Assembly: GCF_014191545.1 (NCBI RefSeq)
Contig: NZ_AP023361.1
Span: 1,330,501 to 1,394,500 of the forward strand
DNA: 64,000 nucleotides
Reading direction: 5' to 3'
Origin: Terrihabitans soli
GTDB lineage: Bacteria; Pseudomonadota; Alphaproteobacteria; Rhizobiales; Methylopilaceae
Below are positions 34,611 through 44,670 of this stretch, piece by piece. Numbering within the stretch: the first letter of the stretch is position 1; the number at the start of each line of letters is the position of its first letter. The notes under the pieces were generated by a model, which made no database searches, was not told the origin of the DNA, and was given only the letters and a program-made list of their open reading frames with translations. A program made the translations under genes and the position numbers.

Positions 34611-36335
34611 ATGGACGCCAAGGTTTTCGACAAGAGCAAACTGCCCAGCCGCCATACGACGGAGGGCCCCGCGCGCGCGCCGCACCGTTCGTACCTCTAC
34701 GCCATGGGGCTGACCAAGGAGCAGATCCACCAGCCGCTGGTCGGCGTGGCCTCCTGCTGGAACGAGGCCGCCCCCTGCAACATCTCCCTGATGCGCCAGG
34801 CGCAGGCGGTCAAAAAGGGCGTGGCGGCCGCCAACGGCACCCCCCGCGAGTTCTGCACCATCACCGTCACCGACGGCATCGCCATGGGCCACGAGGGAAT
34901 GAAATCCTCTTTGGCCTCGCGCGAGGTCATCGCGGACTCGGTCGAGCTGACCATGCGCGGCCATGGCTATGACGCCCTGGTCGGCCTTGCCGGCTGCGAC
35001 AAGTCTTTGCCCGGCATGATGATGGCGATGATCCGCCTCAACGTGCCGTCGATCTTCATCTATGGCGGCTCGATCCTGCCGGGTTCGTATCGCGGCCAGC
35101 CGGTCACGGTTCAGGACCTGTTCGAGGCCGTCGGCAAGCATTCGGTCGGCGATATGTCCGACGCCGATCTCGACGAACTGGAGCAGGTGGCGTGCCCGTC
35201 TGCCGGCGCCTGCGGCGCCCAGTTCACGGCCAACACCATGGCAACGGTCTCCGAGGCCATCGGCCTGGCTCTGCCGTATTCGGCCGGCGCGCCTGCGCCC
35301 TATGAGATCCGCGACCGGTTCTGCATGACGGCCGGCGAGCAGGTGATGGAACTCATCGCCCGCAATATCCGTCCGCGCGACATCGTCACGAGGAAATCGC
35401 TGGAAAATGCCGCGACAGTTGTCGCCGCCTCCGGCGGCTCGACCAATGCCGCGCTGCATCTGCCTGCGATGGCCCATGAAGCCGGCATCAAGTTCGACCT
35501 GTTCGACGTCGCCGAGATCTTCAAGAAGACGCCCTATATCGCGGACCTGAAGCCGGGCGGCCGTTACGTCGCGAAAGACATGTTCGAGGTCGGCGGCATT
35601 CCGCTTTTGATGAAAACGCTGCTCGATCATGGTTACCTGCACGGCGACTGCATCACCGTGACCGGCCGCACAATTGCCGAGAACATGGCGAAAGTCCGCT
35701 GGAACGAACATCAGGATGTCGTTTTTCCTGCCGATAAGCCCATCACGCCGACAGGCGGCGTTGTCGGGCTCTCCGGCAATCTTGCCCCTGACGGTGCGAT
35801 CGTGAAGGTCGCGGGCCTCAAGAACCAGGTGTTCACGGGTCCGGCGCGCTGCTTCGATACCGAAGAAGAATGTTTCGAAGCCGTCACGAACCGTACCTAC
35901 AAGGAGGGTGAGGTTCTGGTCATCCGCTATGTCGGTCCCAAAGGCGCTCCGGGAATGCCGGAAATGCTGTCGACGACGGCGGCGCTGTACGGCCAGGGCA
36001 TGGGTGACAAGGTGGCTCTCATCACCGACGGGCGCTTTTCGGGCGCAACGCGCGGCTTCTGCATCGGCCATGTCGGTCCGGAAGCAGCCGTCAGCGGTCC
36101 GATCGCGCATATCCGCGACGGCGACATCATCGAGATGAACGCCATCGAGGGCACGCTGAATGTGAAGCTCTCGGCAGAAGAGTTTGAAAAGCGCAAAGCG
36201 GACTGGAAGCCGCGCGCTACGAAATATGGGTCGGGGGCTATCTGGAAGTTTGCCCAGAATGTGGGACCGGCGCGCTACGGCGCGGTCACGCATCCGGGTG
36301 CAGCCGGCGAGTCACATGTGTATGCGGATATTTAG
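34611..36335 (+). CDS. ilvD: Dihydroxy-acid dehydratase
   Basis: IlvD dehydrates 2,3-dihydroxy-isovalerate and dihydroxy-methylvalerate in isoleucine and valine synthesis. It needs an iron-sulfur cluster; the expected cysteines appear in [20 protein letters not shown] and [15 protein letters not shown]. Further family blocks are [18 protein letters not shown] and [20 protein letters not shown]. The 574-residue length is normal. ATG 34611 follows GAGGA; an in-frame GTG at 34599 would add four residues. The gene is followed with overlap by the exoR-like gene, so the two may share a transcript. Confidence 0.95.
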   Translation: MDAKVFDKSKLPSRHTTEGPARAPHRSYLYAMGLTKEQIHQPLVGVASCWNEAAPCNISLMRQAQAVKKGVAAANGTPREFCTITVTDGIAMGHEGMKSSLASREVIADSVELTMRGHGYDALVGLAGCDKSLPGMMMAMIRLNVPSIFIYGGSILPGSYRGQPVTVQDLFEAVGKHSVGDMSDADLDELEQVACPSAGACGAQFTANTMATVSEAIGLALPYSAGAPAPYEIRDRFCMTAGEQVMELIARNIRPRDIVTRKSLENAATVVAASGGSTNAALHLPAMAHEAGIKFDLFDVAEIFKKTPYIADLKPGGRYVAKDMFEVGGIPLLMKTLLDHGYLHGDCITVTGRTIAENMAKVRWNEHQDVVFPADKPITPTGGVVGLSGNLAPDGAIVKVAGLKNQVFTGPARCFDTEEECFEAVTNRTYKEGEVLVIRYVGPKGAPGMPEMLSTTAALYGQGMGDKVALITDGRFSGATRGFCIGHVGPEAAVSGPIAHIRDGDIIEMNAIEGTLNVKLSAEEFEKRKADWKPRATKYGSGAIWKFAQNVGPARYGAVTHPGAAGESHVYADI

Positions 36336-37266
36336 TGCGATCAGCTCTGTTGTTGTGGTGATGGCCGCTGTCGCGGCATTGCCGGCGCACGCCTTCGACG
36401 CTTCCATGGCGAATGCGGCTTCCGAGCTGCCGCCGCCGGAAGCGGCGAGCGCGCTGACCGCGGGCGGCATCGGCGCGTCCACGGCCGAGACCCTCGGGCT
36501 GATGAACACGACGGTGTCCGACGAAGTGCCGCCGACACTCGGCGACAAGACGACGGCTTCCGAAGCTTTCAACATGGCGCGCAATCTTTATCGCCGCGGC
36601 GAGAAGACCGAAGCCATGAACGTGCTGCAGTTTGCTGCCAATCAGGGCCATATCGGCGCGCGCTGGATGATCGGGCGTATGTATGCCCGCGGCGAAGGCA
36701 CGGCGCCTGACGACTACAAGGCGTTCGAATATTTCCGCGACATCGTCGCCGACGCCAATGTCGAAGACATGGATGATACGCCGGAGAGCCGTCAGAACGC
36801 GGCCTATATCTCGCACGCGCTCGTCCAGCTCGGCTCTTATTACCGCGAGGGCATTCCGGGCTCCAATGTGAAGCCCAATCCGCCGCTCGCCGTCAGCCTT
36901 TACAGCCGCGCCGCCTATAATTTCGGCGACCCGAGCGCGCAGTTCAATCTCGCCATGATGTATGTCGAGGGCAACGGTGTGCCGAAAGATCCGAAGCGCG
37001 CCATGCAGCTCTTTTCCAATGCTGCAAAGAAGGGCCACGGCCCCTCGCGCGCGCTGCTCGGCCACATGATGTTCAAAGGCGAAGTCGGCAAGCGTCAACC
37101 CGAAATCGGCCTTGCCTGGATGGGTCTTGCCCGCCAGTCCGCCGAACAGTCGGGCGAAGCCGATGCGCAGTGGATCATCGATCTGCACGAAAAGGCGCTG
37201 GCCGAAAGCTCGGAAGCTGAGCGCAAGGGCGCCACCGGTTTTCTCGACCGCCTCTTCAATCGCTAA
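36316..37266 (+). CDS. exoR: ExoR-like periplasmic Sel1-repeat regulator
   Basis: The protein has a signal peptide ([20 protein letters not shown]) and then TPR/Sel1-type repeats ([60 protein letters not shown]). This is the architecture of ExoR of Sinorhizobium meliloti, a periplasmic inhibitor of the ExoS/ChvI two-component system that controls exopolysaccharide and motility. Here it is 316 residues, with an extra non-repeat stretch of about 50 residues after the signal peptide. The start at 36316 (or 36322) overlaps the ilvD end by 20 bases. The exoS and chvI genes are not in the window. Confidence 0.72.
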   Translation: MCMRIFSAISSVVVVMAAVAALPAHAFDASMANAASELPPPEAASALTAGGIGASTAETLGLMNTTVSDEVPPTLGDKTTASEAFNMARNLYRRGEKTEAMNVLQFAANQGHIGARWMIGRMYARGEGTAPDDYKAFEYFRDIVADANVEDMDDTPESRQNAAYISHALVQLGSYYREGIPGSNVKPNPPLAVSLYSRAAYNFGDPSAQFNLAMMYVEGNGVPKDPKRAMQLFSNAAKKGHGPSRALLGHMMFKGEVGKRQPEIGLAWMGLARQSAEQSGEADAQWIIDLHEKALAESSEAERKGATGFLDRLFNR

Positions 37267-37676
37267 TCGTTATTCGCCGGGAACTCACCTTCCATATCGG
37301 TGAGGCTCGCGTCGAAGCCGTGCACGAAGGCGCGGCGCGTCGTGACCCAGGTATTGGCCTGCGGCTTCACGCTGTCGGGCTCATCGAGCGTTGTGACGGT
37401 GATGTCGATCGTCGAATCCCAATCGCTGCGGAAGACGAGCTGACTGCCGCAGCCGCGGCAAAATTCGCGCACCGCATATTTCGATGAGCGGTAGCCCGCG
37501 GGTTCCTTGCTCATAGGAAGATAGGTGAAGGCGTTTTTCGGAAACGTCGCCCAGGTGATGAAGGGCGCGCCCGACGCCTTCTGGCACATCGAGCAATGGC
37601 AATGCACCGTCTCGCGCGGCTCGCCCTCGACCCGGTAGCGCATCGCGCCGCACAGACACCCGCCGGTACGTGTCAT
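37263..37676 (-). CDS. GFA (glutathione-dependent formaldehyde-activating, CENP-V) family zinc protein
   Basis: The 137-residue protein carries three cysteine motifs of the GFA family, GGCLCGAMRY near the start, CHCSMCQKASGAPF near residue 30 and FCRGCGSQLVFRSD near residue 74, which bind zinc. GFA enzymes join formaldehyde and glutathione, but many family members have no known activity. Its start overlaps the xthA stop by four bases (ATGA), so it is co-translated with that gene. Its end meets the exoR-like stop with a four-base overlap. Confidence 0.88.
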   Translation of the reverse strand: MTRTGGCLCGAMRYRVEGEPRETVHCHCSMCQKASGAPFITWATFPKNAFTYLPMSKEPAGYRSSKYAVREFCRGCGSQLVFRSDWDSTIDITVTTLDEPDSVKPQANTWVTTRRAFVHGFDASLTDMEGEFPANND

Positions 37677-38461
37677 CTGGCTTCGATCTCGAGATCGGCC
37701 AGCACAGGCACATGGTCCGAGGGCTTTTCCCAGGCGCGTACATATTTGTCGATGCGCGCGCCGGACAGCCGGTTTGCCGCCTGCGGCGACAAGAGAAGAT
37801 GATCGATGCGCAGGCCGAGGTTCCGCTGCCAGGCTCCGGCCTGATAATCCCAGAAGGAATAGAGCCCGGCCTGATCGGTCGTTGCGCGCAGAGCCTCGGT
37901 GAAGCCGAGATTGAGAAGTTCGTTGAACTTCTGCCGCGTCTCGATTTTGAACAGCGCGTCTTCCACCCAGCCCGCCGGATTGTGCACGTCCTCGGCTGAG
38001 GGAATGACATTGTAATCGCCGGCCAGAATGAACGGCTCTTCGAGCAAAAGCCGTTCGCGGGCATGCTGGATCAGCCGGTCCATCCAGGCGAGCTTGTAGG
38101 GATATTTCTCCGCAACCGGATTGCCGTTCGGCAGATAGAGCGAAGCGACGCGCAAGACGCCGTCCTTCGTCGAAACCAGCGCCTCAATATAGCGCGATTG
38201 CTCATCTTGGCTGTCGCCCGGAAGATTGGTGTGCGTGTCCTCGATCGGAAAGCGCGACAGGATGGCAACGCCGTTCCACGCCTTCTGGCCGTGCACGGCG
38301 CAATTATAGCCGGCGTCTTCGAACGCCTGTTTGGGGAACTGATCGGTCTGGCATTTCAGCTCCTGCAGACAGACGAGGTCGGGCGTCGACTCTTTCAGCC
38401 AGCGCAAGACGTTGTCGAGGCGGAGGCGAACCGAATTGATGTTCCAGGTGGCGATGCGCAT
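37673..38461 (-). CDS. xthA: Exodeoxyribonuclease III
   Basis: This endonuclease/exonuclease/phosphatase-fold enzyme cleaves DNA at abasic sites. Seen are ATWNINSVRLRLDN at the start, LVCLQELK (metal-binding glutamate), AGDYNVIPSAEDVHNP with the catalytic aspartate/asparagine, and the C-terminal SDHVPV with catalytic histidine. The true start is ATG 38461; the frame continues open beyond it into low-complexity sequence that is not part of the gene. The 262-residue length is typical. The GFA gene follows with a four-base overlap. Confidence 0.93.
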   Translation of the reverse strand: MRIATWNINSVRLRLDNVLRWLKESTPDLVCLQELKCQTDQFPKQAFEDAGYNCAVHGQKAWNGVAILSRFPIEDTHTNLPGDSQDEQSRYIEALVSTKDGVLRVASLYLPNGNPVAEKYPYKLAWMDRLIQHARERLLLEEPFILAGDYNVIPSAEDVHNPAGWVEDALFKIETRQKFNELLNLGFTEALRATTDQAGLYSFWDYQAGAWQRNLGLRIDHLLLSPQAANRLSGARIDKYVRAWEKPSDHVPVLADLEIEAR

Positions 38462-38606
38462 GGCGTCTATAACTAGGGGAGGCGGAGCCTCGGGCAAAGC
38501 ATCAAATCGGACAAACCCCGTCTCGATTGTGACAACCCAATACCCTATGAATCCTTCAATACCGGCGCTTATGGCGCCGCGAGCGAAGTTGTATGGAGGA
38601 TTGGAC

Positions 38607-39014
38607 ATGGCGAAGGCGGACCGGGCTCCGAAGAAAATCGCGGGCCTGAAACTTCCGAAATCGATCCGGCAGGCGCCGGCCATCCGCTCGCTGCTGGCGA
38701 CGCCCGCGGGCCGCCGTATCCTCAGCGAGGCGCTGATCGAGGGCGCTGCGACCGCCGCCCAGCGTGTGATCGAAGCGCATAAGGCTGCGAAGGCCACGGG
38801 TGCTGTTGTCGAACTGCCGAAGGCGAAAGCTGCCGTAAAGCGCGCGAAGAACGGCAAGCCCGCGCCGGGCGCAGCTCCCGCAAACGATGTCGCCGCGCCG
38901 AAGCCTTTGGCGCCGCTCGCCAGCAAGCCCGCGCCGGTCGCCGACAAGCCGAAGCCGGCTCCCGCCGCGCTCGATGATGACGACGATTTCGACAAACCCG
39001 GCGCCGCCGACTGA
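38607..39014 (+). CDS. Basic, low-complexity protein with a short conserved N-terminal domain
   Basis: The 135-residue protein has a folded-looking start (IAGLKLPKSIRQAPAIRSLL, then TPAGRRILSEALIEGAATAA) and an alanine/lysine/proline-rich tail ending in an acidic cluster DDDDDFDKP. The tail resembles histone H1-like or disordered nucleic-acid-binding tails. ATG 38607 is behind GGAGGA with seven-base spacing. It is divergent from xthA and ends at a strong terminator. I do not recognise the family. Confidence 0.7.
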   Translation: MAKADRAPKKIAGLKLPKSIRQAPAIRSLLATPAGRRILSEALIEGAATAAQRVIEAHKAAKATGAVVELPKAKAAVKRAKNGKPAPGAAPANDVAAPKPLAPLASKPAPVADKPKPAPAALDDDDDFDKPGAAD

Positions 39015-39026
39015 GCTTTAAAAACA

Positions 39027-39050
39027 AAACCCCGCCGGAAGGCGGGGTTT
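39027..39050. terminator. Bidirectional terminator between the basic protein gene and erpA
   Basis: AAACCCCGCC (39027-39036) pairs perfectly with GGCGGGGTTT (39041-39050) around GGAA. A-runs before it and T-runs after it let it work for the converging genes on both sides. Confidence 0.88.
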
Positions 39051-39072
39051 TCGTTTTGAGAGACGATCGCTT

Positions 39073-39414
39073 TTAGACCGAGAAGCTCGTGCCGCAGCCG
39101 CAGCCCGACGTGGCGTTCGGGTTCTTGATCTGGAAGCTCGCGCCAATGAGCTCATCCACGAAGTCGATCTCGGCGCCCTTCATATATTCGAGCGAGACCG
39201 GATCGACGACGACGGTGATGCCGTCGCGCTCGACGGTCAGATCCTCGTCCTGGCGGACAGTGTCGACCGCAAATTCATAGCGGAAGCCCGAGCAGCCGCC
39301 GCCTTCGACCGAGACGCGCAGATGCGCGCCCGCCGGTTCGGAGGAGAGGATTTCCTTGATCCGCCGCGCCGCATTGGCGGACACGGTGACAGGGGTGAGG
39401 GCTTCAGTGGTCAT
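39073..39414 (-). CDS. erpA: Iron-sulfur cluster insertion protein ErpA (A-type carrier)
   Basis: This A-type carrier delivers iron-sulfur clusters to target apoproteins. The 113-residue protein has three conserved cysteines, one in [12 protein letters not shown] near residue 41 and two in the C-terminal [31 protein letters not shown] is a family block. It stands apart from suf genes and is divergent from dgt, the usual Hyphomicrobiales arrangement. A second A-type gene lies at 55007. Confidence 0.92.
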   Translation of the reverse strand: MTTEALTPVTVSANAARRIKEILSSEPAGAHLRVSVEGGGCSGFRYEFAVDTVRQDEDLTVERDGITVVVDPVSLEYMKGAEIDFVDELIGASFQIKNPNATSGCGCGTSFSV

Positions 39415-39569
39415 GGGGACTCAAGAGTGGCTCCGCTGCCGATTATGTGAGGATTGGGGAGGGGTTAGGCAAGGGGCATGGCCCGGGGCGCGGTTGGGGA
39501 AAGCCCTCAAGCGTCTCCTTTGTTTTGCGATTTCAGCCTATAAGGCCGTGCCTCCAGCAGGAAAAAGGC

Positions 39570-40751
39570 ATGGAATCGGGCTTTCTCGACCGTCCGCGGG
39601 CCGTCTATGCGACCGATCCGGCCAAAAGCCGGGGGCGGCTTGTTGCCGAGCCCAAAAGCCCGACTCGGACCGATTTCCAGCGCGACCGGGACCGCATCCT
39701 GCACTCGGCCGCCTTCCGCCGCCTGAAACATAAAACCCAGGTCTTCGTCTATCACGAGGGCGACCACTACCGCACGCGCCTGACCCACACGCTCGAAGTC
39801 GCGCAGATCGCCCGTTCCCTGGCGCGGGCGCTCGGCCTTGATGAGGACCTCGCCGAGACCCTGGCGCTGGCGCACGATCTCGGCCACACGCCGTTCGGCC
39901 ATGCCGGGGAGCGTGCCCTCGATGCCTGCATGGCAGAGCACGAGCATTTCGATCACAACGCGCAGACGCTCCGCATCGTCACCCGGCTCGAGCGGCGCTA
40001 TGCGGCGTTCGACGGCCTCAACCTCACCTGGGAAACGCTCGAAGGGCTCGTCAAACATAACGGGCCGCTGCTCAACGCCGACGGTTCGGGAGGAGAGGCG
40101 CTGCCATTCGGCATCGCCGAATATGCAAAAGTGCAGGATCTCGAACTGTCGCGTTATGCCAGCGCCGAAGCGCAGGCGGCGGCGATTGCCGACGACATCG
40201 CCTATAACGCGCACGATATCGATGACGGCTTGCGCGCCGGACTGTTCGAGATCGAGGATCTGCGCGCCGTCTCGTTCCTGTCCGGACTTCTCGATGAGAT
40301 CGACACACGCTGGCCGGGGCTCGACCGCTCGCGCCGCATCCACGAACTGACGCGCCGCGTCATCACGCGCTTTGTCGAAAGCACGATTGCGACGAGCCGG
40401 GCGAACATTGCGGCGCTCAACCCGAAAAGCGTCGACGATATCCGCGGCGCGGGACGGCCGATTATCGGTTTCGGTGCGGAGATCGCCGCCGCCGACACGC
40501 ACATCAAGGAATTTCTCTATCCGCAGATGTACCGCCACCCCTGGGTGATGGAGGTCATGGGCCATGCGGAGACCATCGTGAAGGATCTCTTTGCGATCTA
40601 CCGCGCCGACAATGAGGAAATGCCCGAGGAATGGCGCGATCTCGGCGACGGCCCGGCGCGGGCGGCCGCCGACTTCATTGCCGGCATGACCGACCGCTAC
40701 GCCATCCAGGAACACAAGCGGCTGTTTGACGTGACCCCCGATCTGGGTTAG
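39570..40751 (+). CDS. dgt: Deoxyguanosinetriphosphate triphosphohydrolase-like protein
   Basis: This HD-domain enzyme hydrolyses dNTPs to nucleoside and triphosphate. [20 protein letters not shown] near the start and [17 protein letters not shown] followed by [17 protein letters not shown] give the histidines and HD pair. [13 protein letters not shown] and [16 protein letters not shown] complete the metal site. ATG 39570 is chosen over an upstream in-frame start because the preceding 41 residues are glycine-rich and non-family. The 393-residue length is typical of the alphaproteobacterial type. A repeat element separates it from argS. Confidence 0.92.
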   Translation: MESGFLDRPRAVYATDPAKSRGRLVAEPKSPTRTDFQRDRDRILHSAAFRRLKHKTQVFVYHEGDHYRTRLTHTLEVAQIARSLARALGLDEDLAETLALAHDLGHTPFGHAGERALDACMAEHEHFDHNAQTLRIVTRLERRYAAFDGLNLTWETLEGLVKHNGPLLNADGSGGEALPFGIAEYAKVQDLELSRYASAEAQAAAIADDIAYNAHDIDDGLRAGLFEIEDLRAVSFLSGLLDEIDTRWPGLDRSRRIHELTRRVITRFVESTIATSRANIAALNPKSVDDIRGAGRPIIGFGAEIAAADTHIKEFLYPQMYRHPWVMEVMGHAETIVKDLFAIYRADNEEMPEEWRDLGDGPARAAADFIAGMTDRYAIQEHKRLFDVTPDLG

Positions 40752-40768
40752 GCGCGGCCCACCTCTTT

Positions 40769-40869
40769 CCTCATGGTGAGGAGCGAGCGCAGCTCGCGTC
40801 TCGAACCATGAACCAAGTGCTCAATTGCCCATCCTTCGAGACGGCCCTTCAGGCCTCCTCAGGATGAGG
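40769..40869. repeat. Palindromic intergenic repeat element between dgt and argS
   Basis: Two arms are inverted copies of each other. The left (40769-40810) begins CCTCATGGTGAGGAG and contains GTCTCGAACCATG. The right (40829-40869) read in reverse begins CCTCATCCTGAGGAG and contains GTCTCGAAGGATG. Each arm also folds on itself (CCTCA/TGAGG). The sequence style is that of dispersed repeats seen in many Bradyrhizobium-like genomes. It may act as a terminator or be a non-autonomous mobile element. Confidence 0.75.
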
Positions 40870-40883
40870 GCCAAGGCTTTGAC

Positions 40884-42620
40884 ATGAACCTTTTTGCCGT
40901 CTTTTCCGAACGCGTGAATCTGGCCGTCGCCGCTGTGGCCGGCCAGAAGATCGACCTTTCGCGCGTTGTCGTCGAGCCGCCGCGCGATGCCTCGCATGGC
41001 GATATGGCGACCAATGCCGCGATGGTCCTGGCCAAGGATCTCGGCATGAAGCCGCGCGATCTTGCCGAAAAGATCGCCGAAAAGCTGAAGGAAGATGCCG
41101 ATATCGAAGCCGTCGAGATCGCCGGTCCCGGCTTCATCAATATGCGCCTGAAGGGCGATGTCTGGCTGTCGGTCCTGGCGAACCTGCTTTCAACGGGCGA
41201 GACATTTGCGAAGAGCACAACGGGCGCCGGCCGCAAGGTGAATGTCGAATATGTGTCGGCCAATCCGACCGGCCCGATGCATGTCGGCCATTGCCGCGGC
41301 GCGGTGTTCGGCGATGCGCTCGCGAGCCTGCTTGCCTTTACGGGCCACGATGTCGTCCGCGAATATTACGTCAACGATGCCGGCGCGCAGGTCGATGTGC
41401 TCGCAAACTCGGCGTATTTACGCTACCGCGAGGCGCTCGGCGAGAATATCGGCGCGATCCCCGAAGGGCTTTATCCGGGCGATTATCTCGTTCCGGTCGG
41501 AAAGCTCCTCGCCGAAAAATACGGCGACAGGCTGCTGAAGATGCCGGAGAGCGAATGGCTGCCGCTGATCCGCGGCACGACCATCGATGCGATGCTCGAC
41601 ATGATCCGCGACGATCTCGCGGCGCTCGGCATCCGCCACGAGGTGTTTTTCTCGGAAGCTTCGCTGCACGGGCAGGGCGGCGCGGTCGATGTCACGCTCG
41701 ATACGCTGCGCAGCAAGGGCCTTGTCTATAAAGGCCGCCTGCCACCGCCCAAGGGCCAGCTGCCGGAAGACTGGGAAGACCGCGAACAGCTTCTGTTCCG
41801 CACGACCGAGTTCGGCGACGACACCGACCGTCCGCTCGCAAAATCGGACGGCTCCTACACCTATTTCGCCTCCGACGTCGCTTACATGAAGGACAAAATC
41901 GGTCGCGGTTTCGCCGATCTCATCTTCATCCTCGGCGCCGACCATGGCGGCTATGTCAAGCGGCTCCAGGCCATCGCCGCGGCGCTGTCGGGCGGCAAGG
42001 TCCATGTGGATGCGAAGCTCGTTCAGCTCGTCCGCCTGTTTCGCGACGGCGAGCCGGTGAAGATGTCCAAGCGCTCCGGCGACTTCGTGACCCTGCGCGA
42101 GATCGTCGATGAGGTGGGCCGCGATGCCGTCCGCTTCATGATGCTGTTCCGCAAAAACGACGCCGTCCTCGACTTCGACTTTGCCAAAGTGGTCGAGCAG
42201 TCACGAGAGAATCCGGTCTTCTACGTCCAATACGCGCATGCCCGGACCCAGTCGGTCCTCCGAAACGCCCGGGAGGCACTCGGAAAAGCTGTGGATATTC
42301 CGGCGGCTCCGGAGGCCCTGAAACGCCTAAATGACACGGGCGAGTTGGCGCTGATCCGCAAGTTAGGCGAGTTCCCGCGGGCCGTGGAAAGCTCAGCTTT
42401 TGTGCATGAGCCGCATCGGATTGCGTTTTTTCTGCACGAACTGGCGTCGGACTTTCACCACCACTGGAACCGCGGCAATGACGATCCGGGCCTCCGATTC
42501 GTCCAGACAGGGGATGTAGAACTCACCCAGGCGCGTCTGGCATTGGTTCGCGGAGTGGGGTTAATATTAAAGGGGGGACTTAACCTGCTGGGTGTAGGGG
42601 CTCCGGACGAGATGCGTTAG
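40884..42620 (+). CDS. argS: Arginyl-tRNA synthetase
   Basis: This class I synthetase charges tRNA-Arg. The N-terminal additional domain is followed by [20 protein letters not shown] (the HIGH motif) near residue 130. YLMKD-like substrate loops follow, and the KMSKS-like [16 protein letters not shown] lies near 394. The C-terminal anticodon-binding helical domain begins around 455 with [14 protein letters not shown]. The 578-residue length is normal. The gene heads the argS/SPOR/nagZ/scpA/scpB run. Confidence 0.97.
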   Translation: MNLFAVFSERVNLAVAAVAGQKIDLSRVVVEPPRDASHGDMATNAAMVLAKDLGMKPRDLAEKIAEKLKEDADIEAVEIAGPGFINMRLKGDVWLSVLANLLSTGETFAKSTTGAGRKVNVEYVSANPTGPMHVGHCRGAVFGDALASLLAFTGHDVVREYYVNDAGAQVDVLANSAYLRYREALGENIGAIPEGLYPGDYLVPVGKLLAEKYGDRLLKMPESEWLPLIRGTTIDAMLDMIRDDLAALGIRHEVFFSEASLHGQGGAVDVTLDTLRSKGLVYKGRLPPPKGQLPEDWEDREQLLFRTTEFGDDTDRPLAKSDGSYTYFASDVAYMKDKIGRGFADLIFILGADHGGYVKRLQAIAAALSGGKVHVDAKLVQLVRLFRDGEPVKMSKRSGDFVTLREIVDEVGRDAVRFMMLFRKNDAVLDFDFAKVVEQSRENPVFYVQYAHARTQSVLRNAREALGKAVDIPAAPEALKRLNDTGELALIRKLGEFPRAVESSAFVHEPHRIAFFLHELASDFHHHWNRGNDDPGLRFVQTGDVELTQARLALVRGVGLILKGGLNLLGVGAPDEMR

Positions 42621-42690
42621 GGCCGGTAACGGTTTGGCCTTATTCTGTCCGTGATTTGCGATTAGCAGGGCGCGTTCTCCGGGGTGTAGA

Positions 42691-44628
42691 ATGTCCGACA
42701 GTACACAGCGTCGCGGTACCGATTACGACACTTTGCGCGGCATGGGCGCAGGTGCCGGTGGCCGTGTGCCGCGCACGGCCGAAGACCCGCTCGAAGAGCT
42801 GGCCCGTCTCGTCTCCCAGAATGAACCGGTAAGGCCGTCCTCGCAGGCTACGGCCGGCGAACCGCGTGCGAGCTATACCGCAGCGCCGCGCGCGCCTCAG
42901 GCCGCGGAGCGTTTCGAAGCGCCGCCGGCTTATACGCGTCCCGCAGCTCCGCCGGCGTTCGATGCGCGCGATCAGCGCGCCTATGGTTCCTCCGCGCAGC
43001 AGGGCTACGGCCCTTCCGACGATTTCTTCGCCGATCTTCAGCCCCTCGCTCCGGCGCCGCAGCGCGGCAGCCAGCTGGATTCGCCGCGCGTGGGCCAGAC
43101 CAATGGGCACGGCGATTACGGTTATCCGTCCGACGATTTCGACAATGGCTTCGACAGCGGCTTCCAGACGCGCAGCCCGTTCCAGGACGATTACGACGAT
43201 CTCTCGCATCAGCCGGTCTATGCCGATGACGGCGAGACGGATCACGATATGCCGGTGCGCCGCCGCGGCGGCCGCTTCGTCAGCCTCGCAGCGATTGCCG
43301 CCGCGCTTGTCGCGGTTATCGGCGGCGGTGTGTGGGCGTATGGCGCGCTGACCGGCGGATCCTCCGGCGGCACGCCGCCGGTCATCAAGGCCGAGAACAC
43401 GACGCCGGTGAAGGTTGTTGCCGAGGCCAAGCCGATCGTGCGCGCCAAAGAAAGCTATGACCGCGTCGATCCGAACGCCAACGCCAATGTCGTTACAAGC
43501 GTCGAAGAGCCGGCCGAGAAGCCGACGGCGCCGCGCCAGATCCTTCCGGGCGCGCCCATGCCGGGCGGCGCTCAGGAACGCGTTGCCGAAGCGGCCCCCG
43601 CTTCGCCCAGTTCCCCTTCGTCCATGGCCGACGCCGAACAGAACGCCAATGGCGGCCGCCGCGTAAAGACGATGGTCATCCGTCCGGACGCTCCGATGGG
43701 ATCGCCGTCGCCCGAACAGCCGTCGTCGAACGTTCAGGCGCTTGCCGCCGCCGAACCCGCGCCGCAAATGCCGATCCAGGGCACGGGCGAGGCCGCCGGC
43801 ATGTCCATGCAGACGACGCGCGATTACGGCATCCTGTCGTCCGATCAGCCGCCCGCGCCGCAGGAAATGGCGAGCGTCGGCAATGTGCCGATGCCGATGC
43901 CGCGCCCGGTCGCGGCCCAGAGCCCGTCCAGCCAGGCCATGGCGCCGGCGACCGTCGGCAACCCGACCGTAGTCAACGATCCGTTTGCCCGGGATGCCGC
44001 GCCGCAGACACGCGCCGCGACGCAGGTTCCGGCTCCGCCCGCGCCGCCGCAGGCAACCGGCGGACCGCCGTCTTCGCCGCAGCCGCAGGTGCAGGTCACC
44101 AATAAACGGCCGCTCAAACCGGTGAATGCGCCGGCGGGCAACAGGCAGTCCGCGCTTCCCCCCGCCGCTCCAGCCGCCGCCGCACCGCCGGCGGCGCAGC
44201 CGCGTTCGGCGGAACCCGTGCAGCTCGCCGCGCCGCAGCCTCCGGCTGCTCCGCGCCCGGTCGCCGCAAGCCCGGTGACGACGCAGAGCGTGCGCCCGAC
44301 GCAGGTGGCGATGGCATCGCCGGTGCCGACGGCCACGGCTGTTGCTCCGCAGATCGCCACCGTCGCCGGTTCGCAGGGCGGCGCTTTCGGCGTCCAGCTC
44401 ACCGCACAGCGCACCGAGCAGGAAGCAATCGCCGCGTTCAACGCCATCAAGCAGCGCAATCCCGCGGTTCTCGGCAGCTACAGCCCGGCGATCGCGCGCG
44501 CCGATCTCGGCCCCGATCGCGGCATCTTCTACCGGGCGATGGTGCCGGCGTCGAACCAGTCGGACGCCGCCAATCTCTGCATCCAGTTCAAAGCCGCCGG
44601 GGTGGACTGCATCGTTCAGCGCCGCTGA
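42691..44628 (+). CDS. SPOR-domain, membrane-anchored protein
   Basis: The 645-residue protein has a cytoplasmic, low-complexity N-terminal region (about 1-190), one membrane helix at about 193-215 (RFVSLAAIAAALVAVIGGGV) and a long proline/alanine-rich periplasmic linker. A C-terminal SPOR domain runs from about 565 (GAFGVQLTAQRTEQEAIAAF) to the end, with FYRAMVPASNQSDAANLC. SPOR domains bind glycan strands lacking stem peptides at the division septum. The location between argS and nagZ is conserved in the order. It may be a divisome or cell-wall remodelling factor, a role consistent with nagZ next to it. Confidence 0.85.
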   Translation: MSDSTQRRGTDYDTLRGMGAGAGGRVPRTAEDPLEELARLVSQNEPVRPSSQATAGEPRASYTAAPRAPQAAERFEAPPAYTRPAAPPAFDARDQRAYGSSAQQGYGPSDDFFADLQPLAPAPQRGSQLDSPRVGQTNGHGDYGYPSDDFDNGFDSGFQTRSPFQDDYDDLSHQPVYADDGETDHDMPVRRRGGRFVSLAAIAAALVAVIGGGVWAYGALTGGSSGGTPPVIKAENTTPVKVVAEAKPIVRAKESYDRVDPNANANVVTSVEEPAEKPTAPRQILPGAPMPGGAQERVAEAAPASPSSPSSMADAEQNANGGRRVKTMVIRPDAPMGSPSPEQPSSNVQALAAAEPAPQMPIQGTGEAAGMSMQTTRDYGILSSDQPPAPQEMASVGNVPMPMPRPVAAQSPSSQAMAPATVGNPTVVNDPFARDAAPQTRAATQVPAPPAPPQATGGPPSSPQPQVQVTNKRPLKPVNAPAGNRQSALPPAAPAAAAPPAAQPRSAEPVQLAAPQPPAAPRPVAASPVTTQSVRPTQVAMASPVPTATAVAPQIATVAGSQGGAFGVQLTAQRTEQEAIAAFNAIKQRNPAVLGSYSPAIARADLGPDRGIFYRAMVPASNQSDAANLCIQFKAAGVDCIVQRR

Positions 44629-44670
44629 AGCATGCTTGACCATCCTCCTGAGCGCCGTTAAGGCGCGCGT

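Noticed and set aside
38462-38995. Extension of the xthA frame upstream to a 440-residue protein
   Set aside because: The added part is alanine/glycine/serine-rich shadow sequence antisense to the basic-tailed gene. Exodeoxyribonuclease III starts at the ATG at 38461.
40769-40869. CRISPR-like repeat
   Set aside because: Only one inverted pair is present, with no regularly spaced direct repeats and no cas genes in the window.
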